In this document: positions 1 to 7,726 of the stretch, piece by piece | Layout: each line of letters opens with the position of its first letter | Numbering within the stretch: position 1 is the stretch's first letter | NCBI GenBank assembly: GCA_946478765.1 | Contig: CAMLDH010000072.1 | Coordinates: forward strand, 1 to 14,144 | Reading direction: 5' to 3' | From: an uncultured Oxalobacteraceae bacterium | GTDB lineage: Bacteria; Pseudomonadota; Gammaproteobacteria; Burkholderiales; Burkholderiaceae | Length of the DNA stretch: 14,144 nucleotides | Notes under the pieces: model-generated | Databases searched by the model: none | The model's input: the letters and a program-made list of their open reading frames with translations, nothing else | What the model was told of the DNA's origin: nothing | Program-made: the position numbers and the translations under genes

Positions 1-305
1 CTCCACCCAGATCCGCCCGCCGTGCCGCTCCACGATCTTCTTGCAAATCGCCAGAACTCGCCTTCGGGTTCCGCCCGCACCGCAATCTACGGCGGCTGGC
101 CGGCCCGGAACTTGATCGCATTGGCAATCAGATTCTGGAACAATTGTGTTAGTTGCGCCGCATCTCCCATCACCACTAGCAACGCAGCGTACCGGACCTG
201 CGCGCCGCTCTCGTTGATCGCCATGCGCAGCAAGCGCCGTGCCGTTTCCATCACTGCGCCGCAGTCGGTCGGCTGCAACGGCTTGACCTTGGTGCTCAAA
301 ATAAA
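1..305 (-). pseudogene. Sensor histidine kinase remnant (end of dimerisation region and parts of ATPase domain), broken
   Basis: The minus strand reads a histidine-kinase-like segment from about position 299: PLQPTDCGAVMETA, then an ESGAQV stretch, then GDAAQLTQLFQNLIANAIKF, which is the N-box of the HATPase domain. The closest style is the PAS/phytochrome-like kinases. A TAG stop at 87-89 interrupts it just after the N-box. The same frame continues with recognisable IAVRAEPEGEFW. In the next frame, positions 1-54 encode LAICKKIVERHGGRIWVE, the end of the ATPase domain. The stretch that should lie between, holding the DNGIGI and GTGIGL ATP-binding boxes (roughly 40 residues in the family), is missing. 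The gene therefore carries a nonsense codon, an internal deletion and a frame change. It also lacks the upstream sensor and phospho-accepting histidine region. It cannot make a working kinase. The remaining C-terminus may lie beyond the window edge. Confidence 0.75.
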
Positions 306-370
306 AGCATAGAATACCGTATCAATTCTACAACAACACAAGTTGCGTGCAGGCAAGCGTTGCCACTTGC

Positions 371-430
371 GTTAGTGGATCACTTGGCAAGGGAATACGC
401 ATAAAGGAGTAGCTTGGAGAAGCGCAGCGC
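371..430. repeat. Diverged direct repeat, copy 1
   Basis: Positions 371-390 match 585-604 at 17 of 20 bases, sharing TAGTGGATCA and TGGCAA. Positions 406-430 match 628-652 at 19 of 25 bases, all differences in that second block being transitions. The middle part is poorly conserved and of different length. Read on the minus strand, both copies encode RCA-P-Y near the end of the frame. They look like two decayed copies of the tail of one insertion sequence, with the element end probably near the TA at 373-374. Confidence 0.5.
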
Positions 431-585
431 GTTCGGGTTCTTGCTGCTGCCGCCCGGACGCGCATGAGTTGAATGTCACTGAACATGTTTTCAACTGGGC
501 TGTCATCCTGGCTACCTTTTGGCAGGGTGATCCAATGCAGTTGCAACTGTCGCAGGAGGAGATGCGTTGCTCGTGACTTGTCTGG
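371..585 (-). mobile_element. Probable DDE transposase C-terminal remnant
   Basis: On the minus strand an open frame from 585 down to about 330 reads SRATHLLLRQLQLHWITLPKG and then SQDDSPVENMFSDIQ. The pattern of an aromatic/hydrophobic strand, LPxGS, a D/N-rich turn, P-[IV]-E-N and a helix resembles the last catalytic block of IS630-like DDE transposases, where the glutamate of PVE would be the third acidic residue. There is no start codon with a ribosome site, and a stop lies immediately upstream at 586-588. Nothing before the last block survives, so it is a relic. The family is inferred from motif memory only; a chance frame remains possible. Confidence 0.4.
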
Positions 586-652
586 CTAGTGGATCAACTG
601 GCAATGGCATCCTCATTTTGTCGCATTGAGGTAACCTGGAAAAGCACAGCGC
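585..652. repeat. Diverged direct repeat, copy 2
   Basis: This is the partner of the repeat at 371-430. It abuts the upstream end of the transposase-like frame, which suggests that the tail of one element copy was joined to an internally truncated second copy. No intact inverted terminal repeats or target-site duplication can be seen. Confidence 0.5.
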
Positions 653-742
653 CTCGATAACAGCAATGCCCCAGACAATTTCAAGACGATTCTCTCAAGA
701 AAATGAGACACCGGTCCGGGACACCTGTCGCGAAATAGACGT
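653..742. other. Non-coding stretch beyond the tRNA-Ser terminator
   Basis: No gene is visible here. The only local structure is a weak tandem of 12-base units beginning GACACC at 707-718 and 720-731 (9 of 12 matching). Such short spaced units can be worn transposase-binding sites, but this is too degenerate to assign. Together with 1-652 it forms about 740 bases without a functional gene. Confidence 0.4.
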
Positions 743-772
743 AAAAAAACCCGTTGAAAAATCAACGGGTTT
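743..772 (-). terminator. Rho-independent terminator of tRNA-Ser
   Basis: There is a perfect 11-base-pair stem (747-757 with 762-772) with an AAAA loop on the plus strand. Read on the minus strand it is followed by a run of seven T (743-749). It lies 8 bases beyond the CCA end of the tRNA, as expected for a monocistronic tRNA transcript. Confidence 0.9.
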
Positions 773-780
773 AGTAATTC

Positions 781-874
781 TGGCGGAGACGGAGGGATTC
801 GAACCCTCGATACAGGTTTAAGCCCATATGCTTCCTTAGCAGGGAAGTGCCTTCGACCACTCGGCCACGTCTCC
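781..874 (-). tRNA. tRNA-Ser (anticodon GCT)
   Basis: On the minus strand the 94-base gene begins GGAGACG and ends CGTCTCC-G-CCA, so the acceptor stem pairs over 7 bases and CCA is encoded. The anticodon arm is CTTCC-CTGCTAA-GGAAG, giving anticodon GCT, which reads AGC/AGU serine codons. A long variable arm follows, typical of class II tRNA-Ser, and the T arm carries GGTTCGAATCC. The gene is intact. It separates decayed accessory DNA from the core genes and is flanked by its own promoter and terminator. Confidence 0.97.
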
Positions 875-923
875 ACACTTAACTTAAAGCGGAATTTGAA
901 ACTCCACTGCAGTAAAGCCACGC

Positions 924-952
924 ATAATAACTTTTCAGACGGACTTGGTCAA
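924..952 (-). promoter_or_regulatory. Sigma70-type promoter of tRNA-Ser
   Basis: On the minus strand, TTGACC (947-952) is followed after exactly 17 bases by TATTAT (924-929). Transcription would start near 917, giving a leader of about 43 bases before the mature tRNA end at 874. The spacing is optimal and each box is close to consensus. Confidence 0.75.
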
Positions 953-980
953 CAAAACTATGATGCCTTCTATACGATTA

Positions 981-2231
981 TCAGGCTTTTTCGAGATCGA
1001 ATGCCTTGTGCAACGCGCGCACAGCCAATTCCATATACTTTTCATCGATCAAAACGGAAATCTTGATCTCGGAAGTCGAAATCATCAGGATGTTGATGCC
1101 CTCTTCCGACAAGGTGCGAAACATCTGCGATGCGATACCGACATGACTGCGCATGCCGACACCGACCACCGACACTTTCGACACTTTGGCGTCCCCGATA
1201 ATACTGGCAGCGCCGATATGCGCCTTGACGCTAGTGTTCAGCGCATCCATCGCTTTCGCATATTCGCCGCGCGGCACAGTGAACGTGAAGTCGGTTTTAC
1301 CGTCAACCGACTGGTTCTGGATGATCATGTCGACTTCGATATTGGCATCGGCGATCGGCCCCAGAATCTGGTATGCGATACCCGGCTTGTCAGGGACGCC
1401 CAAAACAGTGATCTTCGCTTCATCGCGGTTGAATGCGATACCGGTTATAGCGGCTTGTTCCATGTGTGTATCTTCCTCAAATGAAATCAGGGTGCCGGAA
1501 GACGCTTCTTCTTCCAACGACATCATCGGATCGGTCAGCGACGACAGTACGCGCGTCGGCATTCTGTAATTGCCGGCAAATTCTACCGAGCGAATTTGCA
1601 GCACTTTCGAGCCGAGCGATGCCATCTCGAGCATCTCTTCAAAAGTCACGGTGTTGAGGCGGCGCGCCTCCGACACAACCCGCGGGTCGGTCGTGTACAC
1701 ACCATCGACGTCGGTGTAAATCAGGCATTCTTCGGCTTTCATCGCAACGGCAACCGCGACCGCCGAGGTGTCGGAACCACCGCGTCCCAGTGTCGCGATA
1801 TTGCCATCGCCATCCACGCCCTGAAAGCCGGCAATGATGACAATGCGCCCTGCGTCCAGATCTTTGCGCACTTTTACGTCATCGATCGATTGAATCCGGG
1901 CTTTGGTAAACGCGGAGTCGGTCTTGATCGGCACTTGCCAGCCGGCGTAGGACACTGCCTCCTTGCCAATCGCGTGTAACGCCATCGACAGCAATGCGAC
2001 CGATACCTGCTCGCCGGTCGAGGCCAGCATGTCGAGCTCACGCGGATCGGGCTGCGCCATCACCTCTTTTGCAAGGCCGATCAGGCGGTTGGTTTCACCG
2101 GACATCGCGGACGGCACCACGATGATCTGGTAGCCAGCGTCATGCCATTTGGCGACGCGCTTGGCAACATTTTTGATGCGCTCGGTTGAGCCCATCGAAG
2201 TACCGCCGTATTTGTGGACGATTAAGGCCAT
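981..2231 (-). CDS. lysC: Aspartate kinase (LysC), feedback-regulated type with two ACT domains
   Basis: This 416-residue protein phosphorylates L-aspartate with ATP, the first step towards lysine, threonine, methionine and diaminopimelate. The N-terminus MALIVHKYGGTSMGS holds the KYGGTS nucleotide/substrate motif at residues 7-12. The amino-acid-kinase domain runs to about 240, with a GRGGSDTSAVAVA segment typical of the family. Two ACT domains follow, about 265-330 and 345-410, and probably bind lysine and/or threonine as inhibitors. I chose the ATG at 2229-2231 because it starts the conserved sequence; an upstream TTG would add 17 atypical residues. No good Shine-Dalgarno precedes it. An internal ATG at residue 257 does have one (separate entry). 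The gene lies 150 bases downstream of tilS with its own promoter candidate, and no clear terminator follows it before tRNA-Ser. Confidence 0.97.
   Translation of the reverse strand: MALIVHKYGGTSMGSTERIKNVAKRVAKWHDAGYQIIVVPSAMSGETNRLIGLAKEVMAQPDPRELDMLASTGEQVSVALLSMALHAIGKEAVSYAGWQVPIKTDSAFTKARIQSIDDVKVRKDLDAGRIVIIAGFQGVDGDGNIATLGRGGSDTSAVAVAVAMKAEECLIYTDVDGVYTTDPRVVSEARRLNTVTFEEMLEMASLGSKVLQIRSVEFAGNYRMPTRVLSSLTDPMMSLEEEASSGTLISFEEDTHMEQAAITGIAFNRDEAKITVLGVPDKPGIAYQILGPIADANIEVDMIIQNQSVDGKTDFTFTVPRGEYAKAMDALNTSVKAHIGAASIIGDAKVSKVSVVGVGMRSHVGIASQMFRTLSEEGINILMISTSEIKISVLIDEKYMELAVRALHKAFDLEKA
1463..1478 (-). promoter_or_regulatory. Internal ribosome binding site and ATG within lysC (possible beta subunit)
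   Basis: On the minus strand GAGGAAG (1472-1478) sits 8 bases before an in-frame ATG (1461-1463, residue 257 of LysC). Translation from it would give a 160-residue protein, MEQAAITGIAFNR onward, containing only the two ACT domains. In Corynebacterium glutamicum and Bacillus subtilis, aspartokinases of this type are alpha2beta2, with beta made from an in-frame internal start at the equivalent place. That this happens here is inference. Confidence 0.5.
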
Positions 2232-2288
2232 ATGAGGATTTAAAAATTGCGCTGGAAAGTAAAGGAACCTGATACAAATCAACCTTTT

Positions 2289-2317
2289 ACTTTACATGCT
2301 GCAACGCAAAATGACAA
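2289..2317 (-). promoter_or_regulatory. Candidate promoter for lysC
   Basis: On the minus strand, TTGTCA (2312-2317) and TAAAGT (2289-2294) are separated by 17 bases in the 150-base gap between tilS and lysC. The predicted start lies about 50 bases before the lysC ATG. The gap is too short for a lysine riboswitch and shows no such fold. Lysine control, if any, would act mainly on the enzyme. Confidence 0.45.
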
Positions 2318-2381
2318 GCGTTACGCTGCCAAATCCGCCTGATTAATCAGCAAAAATTCCGCTAAAACCGAGGAAACAGGA

Positions 2382-3779
2382 TCAATTGCCATCCGACTGC
2401 CAGCGGAAATGGATGCGCCCCCCCGATTCCGGGCTGAAGTGATGGCAATCCATGCCGATACCTGCTGCAAACAGCAAATGATTTTCTGCAATAACCAGCG
2501 GCAAGCGCTCACGCTCCCACGCCGGAACATCACATGCCTGATAGTGATATTTCAGGCTTTTGGTCGGACGGTTGAAGGCGAGTTTTAAGCGTTCGCCACC
2601 TTGCCGATATCGCATCGTCAACGCGCGACTGCGCAACCAATCCGCATCCACGCCCTGCCCCGCTTCGTCGAAATGGAGCACGCCGCCAAACGCGGCAAAG
2701 CGCATCCTGGCTTCGCCATCCCACCGAAATGTCACAGGCAGCACGCTGGCCGGCTCGATTTCCAGTTTTGGCGTCAAAAACACGCGGTCGCGATGCCGGC
2801 GAATATGGCAATCCGCATGCGTGACACAAAGTTGCGCATCTTCCTTCGCCTCCAGAAGCTGCATACGCATCTCCCTCAACCAGGCAGTCGATGGCATGCG
2901 TACACCGCGCGAACCGAACCAGTAGCGCAACAGATTGTCGATCCGATCCGGATTCAATCGCTTCAACTGAGTGATATCGACACAGTCGCCATCAAGACAG
3001 GTGGTGAGGTCCTGCGCCGCCAACTCAATCAAGAGCCGCTGCGCCGATTGCGCATGATGAGCGGTACGGGCAAAGCGTTGCTGGAATCCGGGAAAGGATT
3101 GCGCGAGAGCCGGCATGACTTGGTGGCGTAGTGCATTGCGGGCGTAGCGCGGGTCCGCATTCGACTCGTCTTCGATATAGGCAATCTCTTTTTCCGTTAC
3201 AAAATTCGCCAACGCGGCACGCGACACCTCCAGCAGGGGGCGCCCCATCATCAACTTCTCATCGCCCAATAAATCCGGCGCCGTATTTGCGGCATCCATC
3301 CCGGACAGGCCGGCGACACCGGACCCGCGCAAGAGCTGCAGCAGCACCGTTTCGGCCTGGTCGTCCTGATGGTGCGCGGTGAGCAATAACGGTACTCGAT
3401 GGGTGCGACATAGATCGCCCAGCGCCGCATAGCGACTGATACGCGCAGCTTCTTCGGTCCCGCTTTTATCCTTGTTTGCCAGGGTAATGCGGCGAGCGTC
3501 AAACGCAATACCCAGCCGTGCGCACTCACGCTCGCAATGCGCAAGCCAATCGTCCGCATTGGGACTGATGCCGTGATGGATGTGAAACGCGAACAGAACA
3601 ATGTCGTTGGCCTTCGCATAAGCATCGGCCAAGTGCAGTAATACGGAAGAGTCGAGACCGCCGCTGTAGGCAATCGCGATGGCGGATGCACTATCCGTAG
3701 AAATACAAACGCGCGTTCGGATTTCCCCTAACGCGCATTCGAATACATCCATTACCAACGCCATTTGTTTATCGGTCAC
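2382..3779 (-). CDS. tilS: tRNA(Ile)-lysidine synthetase TilS
   Basis: This 465-residue enzyme uses ATP and lysine to convert C34 of the CAU-anticodon tRNA-Ile to lysidine, which switches the tRNA from reading AUG to AUA. The N-type ATP pyrophosphatase motif is SGGLDSS at residues 39-45. The family signature AHHQDDQAET lies at 135-144, and HIHHG at 66-70. The rest matches the substrate-binding middle domain and the C-terminal TilS domain, and the length is usual for the family. The start is GTG at 3777-3779, three bases after the accA stop, with GGAA 6 bases before it inside the accA end. An ATG five codons later is the alternative. The spacing implies translational coupling to accA. Confidence 0.96.
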   Translation of the reverse strand: MTDKQMALVMDVFECALGEIRTRVCISTDSASAIAIAYSGGLDSSVLLHLADAYAKANDIVLFAFHIHHGISPNADDWLAHCERECARLGIAFDARRITLANKDKSGTEEAARISRYAALGDLCRTHRVPLLLTAHHQDDQAETVLLQLLRGSGVAGLSGMDAANTAPDLLGDEKLMMGRPLLEVSRAALANFVTEKEIAYIEDESNADPRYARNALRHQVMPALAQSFPGFQQRFARTAHHAQSAQRLLIELAAQDLTTCLDGDCVDITQLKRLNPDRIDNLLRYWFGSRGVRMPSTAWLREMRMQLLEAKEDAQLCVTHADCHIRRHRDRVFLTPKLEIEPASVLPVTFRWDGEARMRFAAFGGVLHFDEAGQGVDADWLRSRALTMRYRQGGERLKLAFNRPTKSLKYHYQACDVPAWERERLPLVIAENHLLFAAGIGMDCHHFSPESGGRIHFRWQSDGN

Positions 3780-3782
3780 GCG

Positions 3783-4757
3783 TCATTCCGGTGTGGTGAT
3801 TTCCTTGAATTTGCCATAGCTCATCAACTTCTCGTGGCGCGCCGTCAGTAAATCCTTGGTCTTCATGCCTTGGAATTGGCGCAGCGAATCGGCCAATGCA
3901 CGCTTCAACATCGATGCCATTTGTTTCGGGTCGCGATGGGCGCCGCCGAGCGGCTCGTTGATGATCTTGTCGATCAGGTTCATTGCCTTCAGACGATGCG
4001 CAGTCAAGCCAAGTGCCTCTGCCGCATCCGAAGCACGCTCGGCCGTTTTCCACAAAATCGATGCGCAACCTTCCGGCGAGATCACCGAATAGGTCGCGTA
4101 CTGCAGCATCAGCACCGCATCGCCGACCGCGATCGCGAGCGCGCCGCCGGAGCCGCCTTCACCGATGATGGTCGCAATCAGCGGCACTTTCAGTTCGGCC
4201 ATCACATACAGGTTATGCCCGATCGCTTCCGACTGGCCGCGCTCTTCCGCATCAATACCGGGAAAGGCGCCAGGTGTATCAACGAAAGTAAAGACCGGCA
4301 GACCGAATTTTTCAGCGACCTTCATCAAGCGCATCGCCTTGCGATACCCTTCCGGTTTCGGCATGCCGAAGTTGCGCATCGCACGTTCTTTGGTATCGCG
4401 CCCTTTTTGATGGCCGATTACCATGCAGGCTTGGCCATTGAAACGGGCCAAACCACCGACGATGGACAGATCATCCGCATAGGTCCGATCGCCATGCAAT
4501 TCATGAAAATCCGTGAATATCTCATTCACGTAATCCATCGTGTAGGGACGCTGCGGATGACGCGCGATTTGCGAGACCTGCCAGGGCGTGAGCTTGGCGT
4601 AAATATCCTTGGTCAACTGCTGGCTTTTTTTCGATAGACGGTCGATCTCTTCCGAAATATCGACTGCGGAGTCATCCTGTACAAAACGCAGCTCTTCGAT
4701 TTTGCCCTCTAGTTCTGCGATCGGTTGTTCAAAGCCTAGAAACGTGGTCTTGCTCAT
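3783..4757 (-). CDS. accA: Acetyl-CoA carboxylase carboxyltransferase subunit alpha
   Basis: This 324-residue protein pairs with AccD to form the carboxyltransferase that moves the carboxyl group from biotin-BCCP to acetyl-CoA, producing malonyl-CoA for fatty-acid synthesis. The N-terminal helical region (1-60, [15 protein letters not shown]) and the crotonase-like core are complete. The core includes [12 protein letters not shown] (157-168) and [16 protein letters not shown] (199-214), where backbone NH groups form the oxyanion hole in this family. The ATG at 4755-4757 has a strong AAGGAGG ribosome site 4 bases upstream, the best in the window. It stands 54 bases after the glycosylase gene and runs directly into tilS. 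No regulatory site is visible, and accD is not in this window. Confidence 0.98.
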   Translation of the reverse strand: MSKTTFLGFEQPIAELEGKIEELRFVQDDSAVDISEEIDRLSKKSQQLTKDIYAKLTPWQVSQIARHPQRPYTMDYVNEIFTDFHELHGDRTYADDLSIVGGLARFNGQACMVIGHQKGRDTKERAMRNFGMPKPEGYRKAMRLMKVAEKFGLPVFTFVDTPGAFPGIDAEERGQSEAIGHNLYVMAELKVPLIATIIGEGGSGGALAIAVGDAVLMLQYATYSVISPEGCASILWKTAERASDAAEALGLTAHRLKAMNLIDKIINEPLGGAHRDPKQMASMLKRALADSLRQFQGMKTKDLLTARHEKLMSYGKFKEITTPE

Positions 4758-4811
4758 CGTGCCTCCTTCTATTTCAACACGAGGTGGGAATTCTTAATCG
4801 CTGCCTACCCG

Positions 4812-5456
4812 CTATTCTACCGGCACCGGGTCCAGGCTACGCCATAAATACCATGTAGCGACGGTACGCCACGGCTCCCAATTTGCGGCAACCTCGCGTG
4901 CATCGCTGCGCGATACCGGCTCGCCGGAAAAATAATTGATGCTGATGCCTTTGAGCAATCCAAGATCATCCAAGGGCAAAATATTGGGCCGGAGCAGATT
5001 AAATATCAAAAACATCTCCGCTGTCCAGCGGCCAATGCCGCGGATTTGCACTAGCTCAGCAATGACGTCTTCATCATCCATCTCGGCCCACTTATCTACA
5101 TGGACGCGTTTGGCCTTGAAATGTTCGGCCAAATCCAGAATGTATTCGGCTTTGCGCTTGGACAAACCGCATGCAGAAAGGCCATCGCCCGCCTTGAGAA
5201 TCTGGGCCGGGGTGCATTTCGGACACACTTCCAAAAAGCGTTTCCAAGCCGCATCGGCAGATTTCATGGAGATTTGTTGACCAATGATGGATCGCGCCAA
5301 GGTCGTAAACGCCTCATCGCGCCCGATCAAATGCAGATCGCCGAATTGCGGAATCAGCTTGCGCAGAATGCGGTCGCGCTTCATCAACTCGCCCTTCGCA
5401 TCTTCCCAATACGGCGGCACCCCAAGCGTCAGGTCGGCTTGCAGAATTTTTGCCAT
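4812..5456 (-). CDS. DNA-3-methyladenine glycosylase II family protein (AlkA-like, HhH-GPD)
   Basis: This is predicted to be a monofunctional base-excision glycosylase that removes alkylated bases such as 3-methyladenine. Its 214 residues hold the HhH-GPD core. The helix-hairpin-helix is LVQIRGIGRWTAEM at about 135-148, and LPLDDLGLLKG at 160-170 places the likely catalytic aspartate at 164. SIIGQQIS (57-64) is the typical core opening. It is shorter than E. coli AlkA (282 residues) and lacks that protein's N-terminal domain; there is no four-cysteine iron-sulfur cluster at the C-terminus. I chose the ATG at 5454-5456, 5 bases after the cysS stop; an ATG at 5475-5477, overlapping cysS, would add 7 residues. 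Its place between cysS and accA suggests steady co-transcription rather than an Ada-type alkylation response. Confidence 0.9.
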   Translation of the reverse strand: MAKILQADLTLGVPPYWEDAKGELMKRDRILRKLIPQFGDLHLIGRDEAFTTLARSIIGQQISMKSADAAWKRFLEVCPKCTPAQILKAGDGLSACGLSKRKAEYILDLAEHFKAKRVHVDKWAEMDDEDVIAELVQIRGIGRWTAEMFLIFNLLRPNILPLDDLGLLKGISINYFSGEPVSRSDAREVAANWEPWRTVATWYLWRSLDPVPVE

Positions 5457-5461
5457 CCCGC

Positions 5462-6859
5462 TTACGCCCTTCGCCATTCGGTTGCACCACCCGGCTTATC
5501 CTCGAGGATAATGCCCTTGACCAACAGGTCGGCGCGAATGCGATCGGCCTCGGCAAAATTCTTGGCTTTTTTGGCAGCGATGCGGGCGTTGATCTGCGCC
5601 GCAACCATCGCTTCAATATTTTCCCCATCGTCGGCGCAAGCGGGGACCGCTTGCAGAAATTGTTGCGGCGTACGCTGCAACAATCCAATGATGCCGGCAA
5701 GGGTTTTCAATTGACGCGCCAGTGCAGCCGATTTCGTCTTGTTGATTTCATTCGCCAGATCGAACAACACGGCAACTGCCAGCGGCGTATTCAAATCGTC
5801 GTTCATTGCGTCGGCAAAACGCGCCGCATGTGCTTCGGTCCAGTCCAATGGCGTATTGTCCGGCACGACATCTTTTAACGCCGTGTACAGGCGAGTCAGC
5901 GCGCCCTTCGCGTCTTCCAGATGCGCGTCGGAATAATTGAGCGGACTGCGGTAATGCGCGCGCATGATAAAAAAGCGCACGACTTCCGCATCGTATTTTT
6001 TCAGCACATCGCGGATCGTGAAAAAATTGCCGAGCGACTTCGACATTTTTTCATTGTCGACCCGCACGAACCCATTGTGCATCCAGTAGTTGACGAAGGT
6101 ATGCCGATGCGCGCCTTCGGATTGCGCAATTTCATTTTCGTGGTGCGGGAACTGCAAATCCTGACCGCCGCCGTGAATATCGAACTGCTCGCCCAGCAGC
6201 TCGCATGCCATCGCCGAGCATTCGATATGCCAACCGGGTCGACCGCTCCCCCATTTGGAAGGCCATTTCACCTCTTCCGGCTCCGACTCTTTTGATGCTT
6301 TCCACAACACGAAGTCGAGCGGATCGCGCTTGCCGGCATTGATATCGACCCGCTCGCCGGCACGCAAATCGTCCAGCGATTTGCCCGACAGCTTTCCATA
6401 GCCCGGAAAGTCGCGCACGGAATAATTCACATCGCCGTCTGTCGCCTTGTACGCCAGTCCATTCTTCTCGAGCTTTTCAATCAAGCCCAGCATTTGCGGC
6501 ACATACTCAGTCGCACGCGGCTCCAGATCAGGCGTCAGAATGCCGAGCGCTTCGGTATCCTCGTGCATGTAAGTGGTAAACCGCGATGTCAATTGCGAAA
6601 TCGATTCGCCATTTTCCACAGCCCGTTTGATGATTTTGTCGTCAATGTCGGTAATGTTGCGAACGTAGGTCACGTCGTAACCCGACGCTTTCAACCAGCG
6701 ATACAGCACGTCGAACGCCATCATCATGCGTGCGTGCCCGATATGGCAATAGTCGTAGATCGTCATGCCGCAAACGTACATGCGGACCTTGCCAGGCTGA
6801 ATTGGGGAAAACAGCTGCTTTTCACGCGCCAGCGTGTTGTAGATTTTCAGAGCACTCAT
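5462..6859 (-). CDS. cysS: Cysteine--tRNA ligase
   Basis: This 465-residue class I aminoacyl-tRNA synthetase charges tRNA-Cys. The HIGH motif is at 39-42 (CHIGHARM) and KMSKS at 271-275. The zinc ligands that select cysteine match C30, C214 (HIECSAM), H239 and E243 (PHHENE). The anticodon-binding helical domain and C-terminal tail are complete. The ATG at 6857-6859 lacks a strong Shine-Dalgarno. Cysteinyl-tRNA synthetases in this class have no T-box control in proteobacteria and none is visible. It is the first gene of the minus-strand group cysS-glycosylase-accA-tilS and diverges from ppiA across 240 bases. Confidence 0.98.
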   Translation of the reverse strand: MSALKIYNTLAREKQLFSPIQPGKVRMYVCGMTIYDYCHIGHARMMMAFDVLYRWLKASGYDVTYVRNITDIDDKIIKRAVENGESISQLTSRFTTYMHEDTEALGILTPDLEPRATEYVPQMLGLIEKLEKNGLAYKATDGDVNYSVRDFPGYGKLSGKSLDDLRAGERVDINAGKRDPLDFVLWKASKESEPEEVKWPSKWGSGRPGWHIECSAMACELLGEQFDIHGGGQDLQFPHHENEIAQSEGAHRHTFVNYWMHNGFVRVDNEKMSKSLGNFFTIRDVLKKYDAEVVRFFIMRAHYRSPLNYSDAHLEDAKGALTRLYTALKDVVPDNTPLDWTEAHAARFADAMNDDLNTPLAVAVLFDLANEINKTKSAALARQLKTLAGIIGLLQRTPQQFLQAVPACADDGENIEAMVAAQINARIAAKKAKNFAEADRIRADLLVKGIILEDKPGGATEWRRA

Positions 6860-7007
6860 GGGCGATTTTCTGTTTTAGCTGACAAGTTGCTGCAAGAGAT
6901 GCGACCCGCTGTTACACCTGCTCAAGGCTGGTGCGCGGCGTCGATGGAACAAGAGCGCCAAAACCCTTTTGTGATGCGTAATTTGATAAAATGTTTCTTT
7001 GGGCCGC

Positions 7008-7016
7008 AGTATAACA
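7008..7016 (-). promoter_or_regulatory. Candidate extended -10 promoter for cysS
   Basis: On the minus strand TGTTATACT (7008-7016) fits the extended -10 pattern TGnTATAAT with one mismatch. A TTGACT box further upstream (7040-7045) is 26 bases away, too far to act as its -35. The leader to the cysS ATG would be about 140 bases. No equally good plus-strand promoter for ppiA was found in the shared 6860-7099 gap, although one is expected there. Confidence 0.4.
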
Positions 7017-7099
7017 TTGATGAAAACCGCCACTACCGTAGTCAATGCCTGTTGACTCCCTCGCCTTATCGAAATTGCATACCAAATCAAGGAATTTCA

Positions 7100-7678
7100 A
7101 TGCAAGGTTCTCGCCGCTATTTTATTACTCTGCTTGCAGGTTTGTCGTTGAGTATCACCGCCCATTCTGTGCAAGCAGCCGATGCAACGCACGTTTTGCT
7201 CAAGACGACTATGGGCGACCTCGTACTGGAACTCAATCCGGAAAAGGCGCCAAAGACCGTCGAGAATTTTCTTGCCTATGTCAAATCCGGCCATTACAAC
7301 GGGACAATTTTTCATCGCGTCATTGACGGCTTCATGATCCAGGGCGGCGGCTTCGACAAGGACATGAAACAAAAAACGCCCAGGGACACGATTGAAAATG
7401 AAGGCAATAATGGCTTGAAAAATGAGCGCTATACTCTTGCGATGGCGCGCACCGGCGAGCCGCATTCCGCGTCTGCACAATTTTTCATCAATGTGAACAA
7501 TAATGATTTTCTCAACTACCCGGGCCGAGACGGCTGGGGTTATTGTGTATTCGGCAAAGTCGTGCAAGGTATGGATGTCGTGGATCAGATCAGGCTGGTG
7601 CCGACAGAGAATCACGGCATGTACTCGAATGTCCCCGCCAAACCGGTCATCATAAAATCCGCGTCGATCACAAAATAA
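7100..7678 (+). CDS. ppiA: Exported cyclophilin-type peptidyl-prolyl cis-trans isomerase (PpiA)
   Basis: This protein catalyses cis-trans isomerisation of X-proline bonds during folding, here in the periplasm. Of its 192 residues the first 26 form a signal peptide: MQGSRRYF, a hydrophobic stretch ITLLAGLSLSI, then a HSVQA/AD cleavage site. The mature part is a compact bacterial cyclophilin with the catalytic arginine in [14 protein letters not shown] (R73), the SAQFFIN strand and GWGYCVFGKV. The ATG at 7100-7102 has AAGGAA 5 bases upstream. The open frame runs far upstream, antisense to cysS, but the signal peptide and ribosome site fix this start. Next comes ppiB, 48 bases later and nearly identical through the active site, so this is a tandem duplication with one copy given an export signal. 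Confidence 0.95.
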   Translation: MQGSRRYFITLLAGLSLSITAHSVQAADATHVLLKTTMGDLVLELNPEKAPKTVENFLAYVKSGHYNGTIFHRVIDGFMIQGGGFDKDMKQKTPRDTIENEGNNGLKNERYTLAMARTGEPHSASAQFFINVNNNDFLNYPGRDGWGYCVFGKVVQGMDVVDQIRLVPTENHGMYSNVPAKPVIIKSASITK

Positions 7679-7726
7679 ACCATACCCAATCAATCGCTTT
7701 GAAATAACCATTAAACAAGGACTCCC

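Noticed and set aside
613..921. Minus-strand frame spanning the tRNA-Ser region
   Set aside because: It runs straight through the intact tRNA and its terminator, so it cannot be a genuine gene.
2232..2381. Lysine riboswitch in front of lysC
   Set aside because: The gap is 150 bases, of which the predicted transcript covers about 50. The lysine element needs about 170 or more bases, and none of its conserved features is seen.
3870..4637. 255-codon plus-strand frame opposite accA
   Set aside because: Same reasoning: antisense to a well-conserved gene and without recognisable motifs.
7008..7045. TTGACT / TATACT as a standard promoter for cysS
   Set aside because: The spacing is 26 bases, far outside 15-19. 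Only the extended -10 reading was kept.
6494..7099. Plus-strand frame extending ppiA upstream by about 200 codons
   Set aside because: It is antisense to cysS and crosses the divergent intergenic gap. The ribosome site and signal peptide at 7100 define the true start.
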